Under the pieces are notes generated by a model. The model worked only from the letters and a program-made list of their open reading frames with translations. It searched no databases and was not told the DNA's origin. From Chloroflexi bacterium TSY (GTDB lineage: Bacteria > Chloroflexota > Anaerolineae > Caldilineales > Caldilineaceae), in NCBI GenBank assembly GCA_019217005.1, contig JAHBNG010000046.1:1-64000 (forward strand): 64,000 bases of DNA, given 5' to 3'. Positions 56,291 to 64,000 of the stretch are shown here, piece after piece. Both the position numbers and the translations under genes were made by a program. Positions within the stretch are counted from its first letter, which is position 1. The number at the start of each line of letters is the position of its first letter.

Positions 56291-56551
56291 ATGCAAACAA
56301 TCCTTTTTCGCTTTCATCGCGAACTATCCGTACCGGATCAAGAACATGTACTGGCCCAACTACGAGGTTGGGCCAATGTACAACAGGTGGAACGTTTTGA
56401 CTCTGAGCCAGAGAACGAGGAACTTTTCCTCTCGTGCTATGTTTATCTTTCCGAAGAAGCGGATATAGATGACATGGTTCATCAATTGATGCAAAGATCA
56501 GAGATTGATGTCGTAGAGAAACCAGCAGACCGCTACGGGTTTACCGGTTAA
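56291..56551 (+). CDS. Small hypothetical protein
   Basis: The frame is 86 aa with a ferredoxin-like pattern: LFRFHRELSVPDQEHVLAQL, then acidic EPENEELFLSCYVYLSEEAD and VVEKPADRYGFTG. Its shape resembles short propeptide or inhibitor-like domains, but this is only an impression. The ribosome site is weak. The 3-prime end overlaps the convergent MocR-type gene by 11 bp. Family not recognised. Confidence 0.5.
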   Translation: MQTILFRFHRELSVPDQEHVLAQLRGWANVQQVERFDSEPENEELFLSCYVYLSEEADIDDMVHQLMQRSEIDVVEKPADRYGFTG

Positions 56552-58040
56552 TCAATCCGATCTGATGAATCCGGTCCGCCATTCTTTTGACCCCCGCTCG
56601 AATCGTTTCTTCGTTGAGTGCTGAATACCCCATGACCAACCCCCCACGCGCCAACGGTGTCAAACTGTAGCTGGATAGGGGGGGTGTCTCGATCCCAACC
56701 TCATTCAACGCCATCGACACAGTCAAATCATCAACACCCACTGGAAGCCAACCAAGAAGGTGAAGTCCTGCCGGAGCTTGTTTCACTTCTAACCACCCAT
56801 CACAATCTTCGTGGATGGCTTCAATGAAGAGCTTTTGTCGCTCCATGTAGAGCGTTCTCATGCGTCGAATATGACGCGCAAAGTGACCTTCACGAATAAA
56901 GTCGTTCAATACCATCTGCGGCATCCAAGGTGACCCGCGATCCAGTTGGGTGCGCGCGATGGCGAATGACTGGCTCAACCCGAATGGAACGATCATATAT
57001 CCCAGTCGCAGGGCAGGGAAGAGTACTTTGCTAAAGGTACCGATGTAGATCACGCGACCGGCATTGTCTAAGCCTTGTAATGATGCCAAGGGATGTCCAA
57101 TGTATCGAAATTCACTATCATAATCATCTTCTAGGATCCAAGCATTTTTCGCTTGTGCCCATTGCAATAGCTGCATCCGCCGCGTCAAGCTCAGTGTCGC
57201 ACCAAGAGGATATTGGTGAGAGGGACAGACATAAACCATGCGGGCATCGGGGCAATGGGCAATCCCATGTTCGACCATCATTCCCTCATCATCGATTGGT
57301 ACGGGGGTCATCAATGTATTTGCAGCACGAAAAGCAGTTCGAGTGCCTGCATATCCAGGATTCTCGATCCAGACCGGATCGCCAGGATCCGTTAGCAGAT
57401 AGGTTGCCAGTTGGAGTGCTTGTTGAGCACCTGCTACGATGATGACCTGTTCTGGGGTACAAGTAACGCCGCGTGCAGAACGAACATAATCTGCAATGGC
57501 TTCGCGCAGGGGTAGATACCCACCTTCCTCTCCGTAACTTAAAATATCCGACGTAGGCTGGCGCCAATGCTTATTGAGCAACTTGCGCCAAATGCCAAAT
57601 GGAAAAAGCAATGTTTCAGGGACGCCTGAGCGAAATGGGCGCGCACTACAGTCGTTGTGAGGGAGATCGCTGATGAGCTGCTGCCCACGGCGAGAGAGTG
57701 ATGTCCGTTCTACATTCGCCTTGCTTGCTGCTCCATTGGTCGGAATTGGAACAGTTAGCATACTTTCGGGCAAGTCCACGCAAACATAGGTACCGGCACC
57801 AACCTTTCCTTCTACATAGCCTTCCGCAGCGAGCTGTTCAATTGCATCAACAACGGTGCTACGCGAGAGCCCTAACTCATCGCTTAATGCGCGTGTTGGA
57901 GGCAAACGCATACCAGGCGCAAGTTGTCCGGTCAAAATGCATCGGCGAAGTTCGCTATAGAGTTGACGGTGCAGCGGCTGCGATACATTGCGCGAAAGCT
58001 TAATCCCAGCAACCGAAAGAAAAGAGGCTGTTTTGCTCAT
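56541..58040 (-). CDS. MocR-type regulator (GntR helix-turn-helix fused to PLP aminotransferase-like domain)
   Basis: The ATG at 58040 is preferred, although the frame is open further upstream, because upstream sequence belongs to the divergent gene. The 499-aa protein has a winged helix (residues about 20-90: LPPTRALSDELGLSRSTVVD, AEGYVEGKVGAGTYV) and a fold-type I aminotransferase domain with the PLP-lysine segment IYIGTFSKVLFPALRLGYM and the DYDSEFRY motif. MocR proteins sense PLP or amino-compound adducts. The divergent pyridoxamine-oxidase-like gene is a likely target. An inverted ATTGGTCT repeat lies between the two. Confidence 0.92.
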   Translation of the reverse strand: MSKTASFLSVAGIKLSRNVSQPLHRQLYSELRRCILTGQLAPGMRLPPTRALSDELGLSRSTVVDAIEQLAAEGYVEGKVGAGTYVCVDLPESMLTVPIPTNGAASKANVERTSLSRRGQQLISDLPHNDCSARPFRSGVPETLLFPFGIWRKLLNKHWRQPTSDILSYGEEGGYLPLREAIADYVRSARGVTCTPEQVIIVAGAQQALQLATYLLTDPGDPVWIENPGYAGTRTAFRAANTLMTPVPIDDEGMMVEHGIAHCPDARMVYVCPSHQYPLGATLSLTRRMQLLQWAQAKNAWILEDDYDSEFRYIGHPLASLQGLDNAGRVIYIGTFSKVLFPALRLGYMIVPFGLSQSFAIARTQLDRGSPWMPQMVLNDFIREGHFARHIRRMRTLYMERQKLFIEAIHEDCDGWLEVKQAPAGLHLLGWLPVGVDDLTVSMALNEVGIETPPLSSYSLTPLARGGLVMGYSALNEETIRAGVKRMADRIHQIGLINR

Positions 58041-58041
58041 G

Positions 58042-58089
58042 ATTGGTCTGCTGATTTTAGCACAAAATGGCTCTTGTGTAAAGACCAAT
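58042..58089. promoter_or_regulatory. Candidate MocR operator
   Basis: ATTGGTCT (58042-58049) and AGACCAAT (58082-58089) are a perfect inverted repeat 40 bp apart start to start. A half-site-like TGGCTCT lies between them. Position in the 114-bp divergent intergenic region fits binding by the adjacent MocR-type protein. Confidence 0.5.
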
Positions 58090-58154
58090 TGAGGGTGTAG
58101 GATCAGAACTAATCTTTCATATTGACACGATTCATTTTGAGAAGGGGGAACAGG

Positions 58155-58814
58155 ATGACAATATTCGACAAGACGACGACGAACCGAGTACAGCGACTTC
58201 CAGATCGGGGACATTATGATACTGAAACGATTCACGATATTCTCGATGAGGCTCTGATTTGTCATGTCGGTTTCGTACAGGATGGGCAGCCCTATGTAAT
58301 TCCAACGCTGCATGCCCGGCAAGGTGACAACATTTTGCTGCATGGTTCATCTGCTAGCCGTATGATCCGTCACATGCAAGCCGGGAATCCTGTTTGTATT
58401 ACAGTGACTTTAATGGACGGGATTGTGTTGGCCCGGTCGGTTTTTCATCACTCGATCAACTATCGTTCAGTCCTGATCTTTGGTCATGGTCAACCAGTCG
58501 AAGATGAAGCGGAAAAATCTGTGGCGCTGAAAGCCTTTACGGAGAAATTGATTCCAGGGCGTTGGGCAGACGCACGTCAACCAACACCGATTGAGCTCAA
58601 GGGAACTGGCGTTGTCTCCATTACGGTCGATACTGCTTCGGCTAAGGTGCGTACGGGACCACCGAAAGATGATGAAGAGGATTATGCGTTGCCCGTTTGG
58701 GCCGGTGTCCTGCCTGTGGGTCAAACCATCGGCGAACCTGTTCCCGATCAGGAGTTATCTGCTGGGGTTGAGGTCCCGGATTATATACGGTTTTTTGCAT
58801 TTGGGACGTCATGA
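58155..58814 (+). CDS. Pyridoxamine 5-phosphate oxidase-like flavin-binding protein
   Basis: The ATG follows GGGGGAACAGG; the product is 219 aa. The split-barrel signature is visible: LDEALICHVGFVQDGQPYVI, then LHARQGDNILLHGSSASRM, VCITVTLMDGIVLARSVFHH, YRSVLIFGHG. This pattern is found in the NimA/PNPOx-like group that binds FMN or heme. The substrate is unknown. Transcribed divergently from the MocR-type regulator, it is the probable controlled gene. Confidence 0.88.
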   Translation: MTIFDKTTTNRVQRLPDRGHYDTETIHDILDEALICHVGFVQDGQPYVIPTLHARQGDNILLHGSSASRMIRHMQAGNPVCITVTLMDGIVLARSVFHHSINYRSVLIFGHGQPVEDEAEKSVALKAFTEKLIPGRWADARQPTPIELKGTGVVSITVDTASAKVRTGPPKDDEEDYALPVWAGVLPVGQTIGEPVPDQELSAGVEVPDYIRFFAFGTS

Positions 58815-58852
58815 CCGTAGAAGAGGAACACGAATAGTCAAACACAAATTCG

Positions 58853-58977
58853 AAAACACGACAGCGGATTTGGAAAGGAAGCGGATTTTAACTCCATTTA
58901 TCAGAGATACACTGCGAATCACGGTAGTCTTCTGAACGATGTCTGAAATAATTCCTAATCCGCTGCTGCCGTGTTTT
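58853..58977. repeat. Interrupted inverted repeat
   Basis: AAAACACGACAGCGGATT (58853-58870) and AATCCGCTGCTGCCGTGTTTT (58957-58977) pair except for a three-base bulge. They enclose about 86 bp without a gene. A small MITE is possible, but no duplication was identified. Confidence 0.45.
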
Positions 58978-59030
58978 GACCGCAACCACAGAAAACGTTA
59001 GCAGTAAATAATATAGAGAAAACGCAAAAA

Positions 59031-59360
59031 ATGAATCATCAATCATTCCATATTGACACCCTCTTGGAGCAACATCAAGCCGCGGGGAAACTCTATTTCG
59101 AATTCTTACGCGTACCCTCTATGAGTATGGGCGTATACATCTTGAAGGCAGGCTCAGATGATCCACAACAGCCTCATGGCGAAGATGAAGTCTATTATGT
59201 CTTGAGTGGGCGCGGCAAATTTTGGGTTGGTGGGAAAGATGTGTCAGTAACCGCTGGCTCAACACTCTTTGTGGCAGCAGATGAGTCGCACCATTTTCAT
59301 AGCATTGAAGAGGATTTGACGCTTCTTGTTTTCTTTGCACCACCGGAAGCGGGAGGCTAA
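59031..59360 (+). CDS. Cupin-domain protein
   Basis: This is a 109-aa single-domain cupin: motif 1 is QPHGEDEVYYVLSGRGKFWV (metal ligands His and Glu), and motif 2 is LFVAADESHHFHSIEEDL. It is compact and cytosolic, with no partner domain. Single cupins of this type bind small ligands or act as isomerases or dioxygenases; the reaction cannot be named. Gene order suggests it belongs with the PNPOx-like gene upstream. The ribosome site is weak. Confidence 0.88.
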   Translation: MNHQSFHIDTLLEQHQAAGKLYFEFLRVPSMSMGVYILKAGSDDPQQPHGEDEVYYVLSGRGKFWVGGKDVSVTAGSTLFVAADESHHFHSIEEDLTLLVFFAPPEAGG

Positions 59361-59458
59361 AAATTAGATGGTTGACGCCCGGTCAAAACAGCGATCAATC
59401 CAGGCAGTGACGAGTCCCGTTTCGATGATTGGCACGTGATATTGACCCTATTTTTTTT

Positions 59459-61251
59459 CAGTTACAGCAAAAGTCGGGTACAAATTTATTATGTTGAGTT
59501 AGAAGGGGAGTCAGAATCATGACGATTTGTATTTGAAAGAAGAGCAGACTCCCAAGCGATTTCAAGTTCAGAAACGACTGAATCAAGGTGATGGCAAAAG
59601 CGAAAATAATCTTTGCGTTCAGCCAGGATCGAATGTAAACGTTGCCGTTCAAATAAATAAGCGGACCGGTCAACGGATCGCAGCCGGAAGAGCAATTCGT
59701 CTTGGTTTCAGTCGGATCGACGAAGGCAGCAAAGAGCCATAGCGAAGGACGAAGTTATTAACACTTTGCGTCCAGTGATAAGTCGTTGATTGGTTTTCGC
59801 GGCCAAAGAAGCCCTCCAGGGCATTGTTAGTGGAAGGAAGACCCGAGACATCGTAGCAGACAAAGAGCCCCACCAACGGTTGCGAAATGTTGTGTTGATA
59901 TGCTGAACAATCGAGCGATCTGCGTCATCGAGAGTCGTATCCTGTGTCAGTGCGACTAAATATTGATCAACAGCTGATGCAACGGAATGAGCAGTGACCT
60001 GTACCTGGTCGTCGGCTTGAGAGTCAGGCGACAAAAGCCGTTGGAGTGCCACCAACCACCCAAGTTGCCGTCGTAAGCGGTTGGCTTGAACAGTACAAAA
60101 ACGATGAAAACCAGCAATCTTGATTAAGCGGGTCAGTAACGGATGCCCCCTTTTTCCTGAGCCCGTAATAATGATGCTTCAATCGTGATTAATTGTTGAA
60201 CCATCTGTAAGCCACCTAATTCAAAAGGAGCCAATCCTCTTGTCAATAAAGTGAACCGCAGATAGCGAGTATATTGCAAAAGAACTGCTTTGTAGGGATC
60301 GGTTTCCGCCAATTCTCGAACCGTTTTAGACCCGATTCAAAAGCCACGCAGCTTCTTTTGAGTTGAGTTTTCATTGTACGGTCAAGCGCATAAGTGAGTC
60401 GCCCAGCTTCTTTAATGCAATGGAACTGACAAGTCTGATGGGGCAATTCGGCCACACTTGAGCAACAGCAAGTTGGATGTTTTCCTGGCGTCACTGATGA
60501 TGCCCTTGATAGGGATTTCCCATTCGTTTATCGGTTCCAACAGTGCTGAAACCAGAGTCTTGTGAGTCCCTGATTCCAACACTTCTGCCATCAAAGTGAT
60601 GTCTAACTGGACTTCTCGAACCACATAGAGCGCTGGACTTCCTTTCTCTGGTTGCATCCCATCTATGGAGAGGATTAGTCCGCCCAACCTTTTCCATTTT
60701 TTCTGCTGGTTTACTACCTTCGCTGGCTGTCCAGCTCGCAACAAGGCTAAAAATGTACCGATTAAGTTCAGCACTTGTCTTTCAGATATCGTTATCCGCT
60801 CTTTTAGTCCTTTATGGATTTCGGCCACTCTTCGTTGATGCCAAAATCGTTGGTATCCTATTTCGACGATTACATCTAACCCATAACCGCATTCGGTACA
60901 CCCAACTCTTCTGCTTCTTGGGAACGATAGACCACTTCTTGCTGCAAGCAGTTCTCATTTTGACACCGATATCCATGACTTACCACATAATATCTGCCCT
61001 CCAGTGTTTCCAGATACTTATGCCATAATTTATAGCTTCTTTTCAGTTTGCTTTTGCAGTTCGGACAGCGCTTCTTTGTTGGTCGGTAGTATCGTTTCTC
61101 TACCTGCTTCTCCTTCTTTTTGCGCATTTTTCCGGACCTCCTTGGCCTCTCCTATTCTAGCCTTTTCTTCCGGAGGTCTTCAATTTATCTCTTTTTGGTC
61201 GCAATCATTTACTTGTCATAATATTTCTGTACCCGACTTTTGCTGTAACTG
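59459..61251 (-). mobile_element. Insertion sequence copy B, poly-T target
   Basis: The element is 1,793 bp with the same ends as copy A (16039-17842), but inverted. It is flanked by T8 on both sides (59451-59458 and 61252-61259). The transposase is frameshifted in several places, partly at sites different from copy A. Confidence 0.9.
59489..61127 (-). pseudogene. Transposase of IS copy B, frameshifted
   Basis: The zinc ribbon (RCPNCKSKLKRSYKLW, YRCQNENC) is intact here, unlike copy A. The following frames contain LILSIDGMQPEKGSPALYVV and FLPLTMPWRASLAA-type sequence in shifted registers. Several frame changes prevent a full product. Comparing the two copies would let the original protein be rebuilt. 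Confidence 0.75.
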
Positions 61252-61341
61252 TTTTTTTTCCTGATTGGCCCTTGAGCAAGTAAGCCTGTTCTCGTATGAT
61301 GTTGAGACAATCACAATCGTCCTCTAGTAAAGATGCCACTT

Positions 61342-61393
61342 AAACTTCGGACAATCGACTCGTTTTCTGTCGAGGGACAATCGTCCGAAGTTT
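61342..61393. promoter_or_regulatory. Long hairpin in the racemase leader
   Basis: AAACTTCGGAC (61342-61352) pairs perfectly with GTCCGAAGTTT (61383-61393), and inside it TCGAC pairs with GTCGA. It lies 26 bp before the racemase start codon. It could be an attenuator, an operator or an mRNA end structure. Confidence 0.45.
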
Positions 61394-61419
61394 AAACGCT
61401 GTGGCTATAAGGAAACAGT

Positions 61420-62130
61420 ATGAAAACTATCGGTCTACTGGGCGGTATGAGTTGGGAATCGACCGAACTATACTATCGACTGATCAACGAAGGGATCAAG
61501 GCAAAGTTGGGTGGTTGGCACTCGGCAAAGATTGCCATGGTCAGTGTTGACTTCCATGAGATTGAAGAGATGCAACATGCCGGTGATTGGGATGGAACAG
61601 CGCACAGCTTGTCTACAGCTGCCCAACAGATTGGAGCAGCAGGGGCTGACTTTCTGCTTATCTGTACCAACACCATGCACAAAGTGGCTCCACAGATAGA
61701 AGCGGTCATTGATATCCCTATTCTCCATTTGGCAGATGCCACAGCCCGTCGGATTGTGGAGCGGGGTATTCGCACGGTTGGTTTATTGGGCACAAATTTT
61801 ACGATGGAGCAAGACTTTTATAAGGGGCGCTTGACAGACAAGTTTGGTCTCACAGTGATCATTCCATCAAAAGATGAACGCGCCCTTGTCCATCGAGTGA
61901 TTTACGACGAGCTCTGTCTCGGGAAGGTCAAAGCAGATTCGCGACGTGAATATCTCCGGATTATGGATAACTTAGCAGAGCAAGGTGCCGAGGCTATCAT
62001 CGAAGGTTGCACCGAGATTGTGATGCTGGTTCAACAACAGCATACTGCAATCCCGCTTTTTGACACGACTGCGATTCACGCAGAGGGAGCAGTGAGGGAA
62101 GCATTGAAGAATGAAATGCAAGGGATATGA
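61420..62130 (+). CDS. Aspartate/glutamate racemase family protein
   Basis: The 236-aa product starts after AAGGA. It begins KTIGLLGGMSWESTELYYRL, and the two catalytic cysteines sit in LLICTNTMHKVAP and IIEGCTEIVML, as in PLP-independent Asp/Glu racemases. Substrate could be aspartate, glutamate or a hydantoin. The stop overlaps the next start (ATGA), so the two genes are coupled. A 26-bp spacer separates it from a strong hairpin. Confidence 0.92.
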   Translation: MKTIGLLGGMSWESTELYYRLINEGIKAKLGGWHSAKIAMVSVDFHEIEEMQHAGDWDGTAHSLSTAAQQIGAAGADFLLICTNTMHKVAPQIEAVIDIPILHLADATARRIVERGIRTVGLLGTNFTMEQDFYKGRLTDKFGLTVIIPSKDERALVHRVIYDELCLGKVKADSRREYLRIMDNLAEQGAEAIIEGCTEIVMLVQQQHTAIPLFDTTAIHAEGAVREALKNEMQGI

Positions 62131-62687
62131 GACCATCAATCATGCCAAATGAACAAAACCCATCCTCACTGCTTGTGCGGACTGCGAGTCCGCAAGACAT
62201 ACCAGCGATTCATGCTATCCATGCATGGAGCGTTATCCACGATACGGCCTCATGGGCCTACGAACCACCAGCCGAAACCGAAATGCTGGAGCGCTTGAAA
62301 GAGTTGCAAGATGGGGGTTATCCATACTTAGTTGCCGAAGTAGATGGCATAGTTGCAGGCTATGCATATGCCAGCGCCTATCGACCGCGGATCGGTTATC
62401 GCTTTCTTGTTGAGAATTCAGTTTATGTTGCCCAAAATTTTCAACGCAGAGGAATCGGTCAACGGTTGCTTACCGAGTTGATAAGACAGTGTGAAGAGCA
62501 GGGATTCCGTCAGATGATTGCCGTGATCGGCGACAGCGACAACCTACCGTCAATTGCATTGCACCGATCTCTAGGCTTTGAGCAAGTTGGCTTGCTTCCC
62601 AACATTGGATTCAAACATGGGCGTTGGCTGGACAGCGTTTTGATGCAACGTGCGTTGGGGAACGGTGCAAATTCACGACCAAAGTGA
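62127..62687 (+). CDS. GNAT-family N-acetyltransferase (phosphinothricin acetyltransferase-like)
   Basis: The 186-aa frame starts at the ATG overlapping the racemase stop; a second ATG 15 bp later is possible. The GNAT acetyl-CoA motif is NFQRRGIGQRLLTELIRQCE, and the C-terminal part reads LPSIALHRSLGFEQVGLLPN. The VIHDTASWAYEPP and VENSVYVAQ segments resemble PAT/methionine-sulfone acetyltransferases. It probably acetylates an amino acid or analogue. The coupling to a racemase suggests amino-acid handling. Confidence 0.9.
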   Translation: MRPSIMPNEQNPSSLLVRTASPQDIPAIHAIHAWSVIHDTASWAYEPPAETEMLERLKELQDGGYPYLVAEVDGIVAGYAYASAYRPRIGYRFLVENSVYVAQNFQRRGIGQRLLTELIRQCEEQGFRQMIAVIGDSDNLPSIALHRSLGFEQVGLLPNIGFKHGRWLDSVLMQRALGNGANSRPK

Positions 62688-62776
62688 TTGACAGCTTAGA
62701 TTTGCGAAGTGTACGGGATAGAGAATGACTTTGGCCGACATCGTAAATCCAAAATCGGTTATACCAGGAGCCTTCT

Positions 62777-63574
62777 ATGTCAATTCCCATTATACAAGTA
62801 GATGCCTTTACAAATGAACCTTTCCGCGGCAATCCAGCTGCTGTTTGTCTGCTACCTAAAGCGCGAGAGGAGCAATGGATGCAAGCAGTGGCGGCGGAGA
62901 TGAACCTCTCTGAAACCGCCTTCTTGGTCAAGCAGAAAGATGGCTATGATCTTCGCTGGTTTACGCCAACCGTGGAGGTCAATCTATGTGGCCACGCTAC
63001 CTTAGCCTGCGCCCATGTACTCTGGTCAGAGGGACATTTGCCATGTACAGAAGTGGCGCGATTTCATACCAAGAGTGGTCTATTGACGGCGCAGCCTATC
63101 GAGAATGATTGGATCGAGCTTAATTTCCCGGCACGCGAGACAAAAGCAGCGGCACCACCAGAAGGGTTGCTTGATGCCTTAGGTGTTTCAGCCACCTTCG
63201 TGGGTCGTGACGTGGATGATTATTTGGTCGAAGTAGAGGCACCCGAAATTGTTCATGCTGTAAAACCCGATTTTGGCGAGTTGGCGCGTATTAACACCCG
63301 GGGGGTCATTGTGACTAGCCGCTCTGATCAGGATGAGTATGATTTTATCTCGCGCTTTTTTGGTCCAGGTGCAGGAATCCCTGAAGATCCCGTGACAGGG
63401 TCAGCGCACTGCTGTCTTGCCCCATATTGGAGCGAAAAGTTAGGCAAAACAGAGATGATTGGATACCAGGCCTCATCACGTGGTGGCGTTGTACGGGTAA
63501 CGATTGCAGGAGATCGAGTGTTGTTGGGCGGTCAGGTGGCAACGGTCTTAAGAGGTGAATTGCGCGTTTCGTAG
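62777..63574 (+). CDS. PhzF-family isomerase
   Basis: The 265-aa product starts after AGGAG. Family marks include IQVDAFTNEPFRGNPAAVCL, the active-site region MNLSETAFLV, VNLCGHATLACAHVL, and EDPVTGSAHCCLAPYW. PhzF-like proteins isomerise small cyclic acids, and most genomic homologues have no known substrate. There is no phenazine cluster here. It follows the racemase and acetyltransferase genes on the same strand. Confidence 0.92.
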   Translation: MSIPIIQVDAFTNEPFRGNPAAVCLLPKAREEQWMQAVAAEMNLSETAFLVKQKDGYDLRWFTPTVEVNLCGHATLACAHVLWSEGHLPCTEVARFHTKSGLLTAQPIENDWIELNFPARETKAAAPPEGLLDALGVSATFVGRDVDDYLVEVEAPEIVHAVKPDFGELARINTRGVIVTSRSDQDEYDFISRFFGPGAGIPEDPVTGSAHCCLAPYWSEKLGKTEMIGYQASSRGGVVRVTIAGDRVLLGGQVATVLRGELRVS

Positions 63575-63621
63575 GCTTTGTTTAAGTCGACGGTCTGCAC
63601 AATTGCGGCCCCAAACAACCA

Positions 63622-64000
63622 GTGACTAAGCAAGTAACCTTTACACGCCAAGGAGCCTTCACCGGAGCAAAGCAGATTTTACCTATTGCCTTGAGTGTTT
63701 TCTCCTATGGAACGGTGTTTGGCGTGCTTGCGCGACAGGCAGGAATCAGCTTGGTAGAAGCGATCGCCATGAGCAGTCTCGTTTTTGCGGGGTCTGCTCA
63801 ATTTATTGTCCTCGGATTCTGGTCAACACCGCTTCCCATCGTAACGATTGTCATCACAACATTGATCGTCAATCTGCGACATCTGCTAATGGGCATGGCT
63901 CTTCGCCCCTGGTTTGTGTACTTAAAGCCAGCGCAGGCCTATCTCTCGGCCATCTTTATGTCCGATGAAAACTGGGCATTGACCATGCGTGAATTTAGGG
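63622..64000 (+). CDS. AzlC-family branched-chain amino-acid exporter subunit, cut by window end
   Basis: From a GTG at 63622 (an in-frame stop lies about 36 bases upstream and no ATG is available) the frame stays open to the end. It reads GAKQILPIALSVFSYGTVFG, then AIAMSSLVFAGSAQFIVLGF and IVNLRHLLMGMALRPWF, the AzlC pattern with several membrane helices. An AzlD partner would be expected just downstream. It probably exports amino acids, in line with the preceding racemase and acetyltransferase. Confidence 0.85.
   Translation, partial: MTKQVTFTRQGAFTGAKQILPIALSVFSYGTVFGVLARQAGISLVEAIAMSSLVFAGSAQFIVLGFWSTPLPIVTIVITTLIVNLRHLLMGMALRPWFVYLKPAQAYLSAIFMSDENWALTMREFR

Overview
The window looks like one stretch of a Chloroflexota (Chloroflexi) chromosome. 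This is inferred from four secreted proteins that end in a short hydrophobic tail of the type [FY]LP[LFV][VLM].[RK] (ends at 7984, 35308, 44470 and 50478), from the many STAND-type NTPases (NB-ARC, NACHT, WD40, HEAT, TPR), and from long AfsR/SARP-like regulators. No rRNA, tRNA, CRISPR array or phage module was seen.

Layout. 0.5-2.6 kb: an ECF41-type sigma factor gene overlapping an FAD oxidoreductase gene. 2.9-8.0 kb: a frameshifted decapeptide-repeat surface protein and a large secreted subtilisin with a beta-helix. 8.0-8.7 kb: a MITE related to a resident ISAs1 element and other palindromes. 9-25.4 kb: one long minus-strand array, read as sigma-70 factor, zinc-finger protein, Lon-type (S16) peptidase, NACHT NTPase with HEAT repeats, a second S16 peptidase, and a STAND NTPase with about 22 WD40 repeats, followed by remnants of another WD40 paralogue. 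The second peptidase-STAND-WD40 unit is a single 2,036-codon gene (stop included) carrying a nonsense codon and split by an IS plus a MITE. 26-29.1 kb: a small secreted peptide and an NB-ARC/TPR gene pair. 29.3-30.6 kb: an IS630 element. 30.7-35.3 kb: a DJ-1/PfpI-like protein, small proteins, an S74 autoprocessing surface protein and an ELWxxDGT beta-propeller. 35.5-39.0 kb: an AfsR-like regulator broken by nested MITEs and a frameshift.

39.9-52.1 kb is a candidate RiPP locus: a PqqD-like recognition protein, a secreted protein, a 51-aa precursor-like peptide with a YxxP motif, an HPr-kinase-like protein, a gingipain-like C25 protease, an S26 signal peptidase and a PF14907-type nucleotidyltransferase. 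The PqqD gene is interrupted by ISAs1 and the protease gene by IS982. Removing each IS and one copy of its target duplication restores a perfect reading frame.

52.4-56.2 kb is an IS graveyard (IS3, two IS256 fragments, a group II intron with a damaged reverse transcriptase). 56.3-64 kb holds ordinary metabolism: a MocR-type regulator divergent from a pyridoxamine-phosphate-oxidase-like protein, a cupin, a second copy of the poly-T-targeting IS, then Asp/Glu racemase, GNAT acetyltransferase, PhzF-like isomerase and an AzlC-type transporter cut by the window end.

The main message is a conflict/signalling-rich and RiPP-bearing accessory region that has recently been hit by at least seven mobile elements whose target duplications can still be read base by base.
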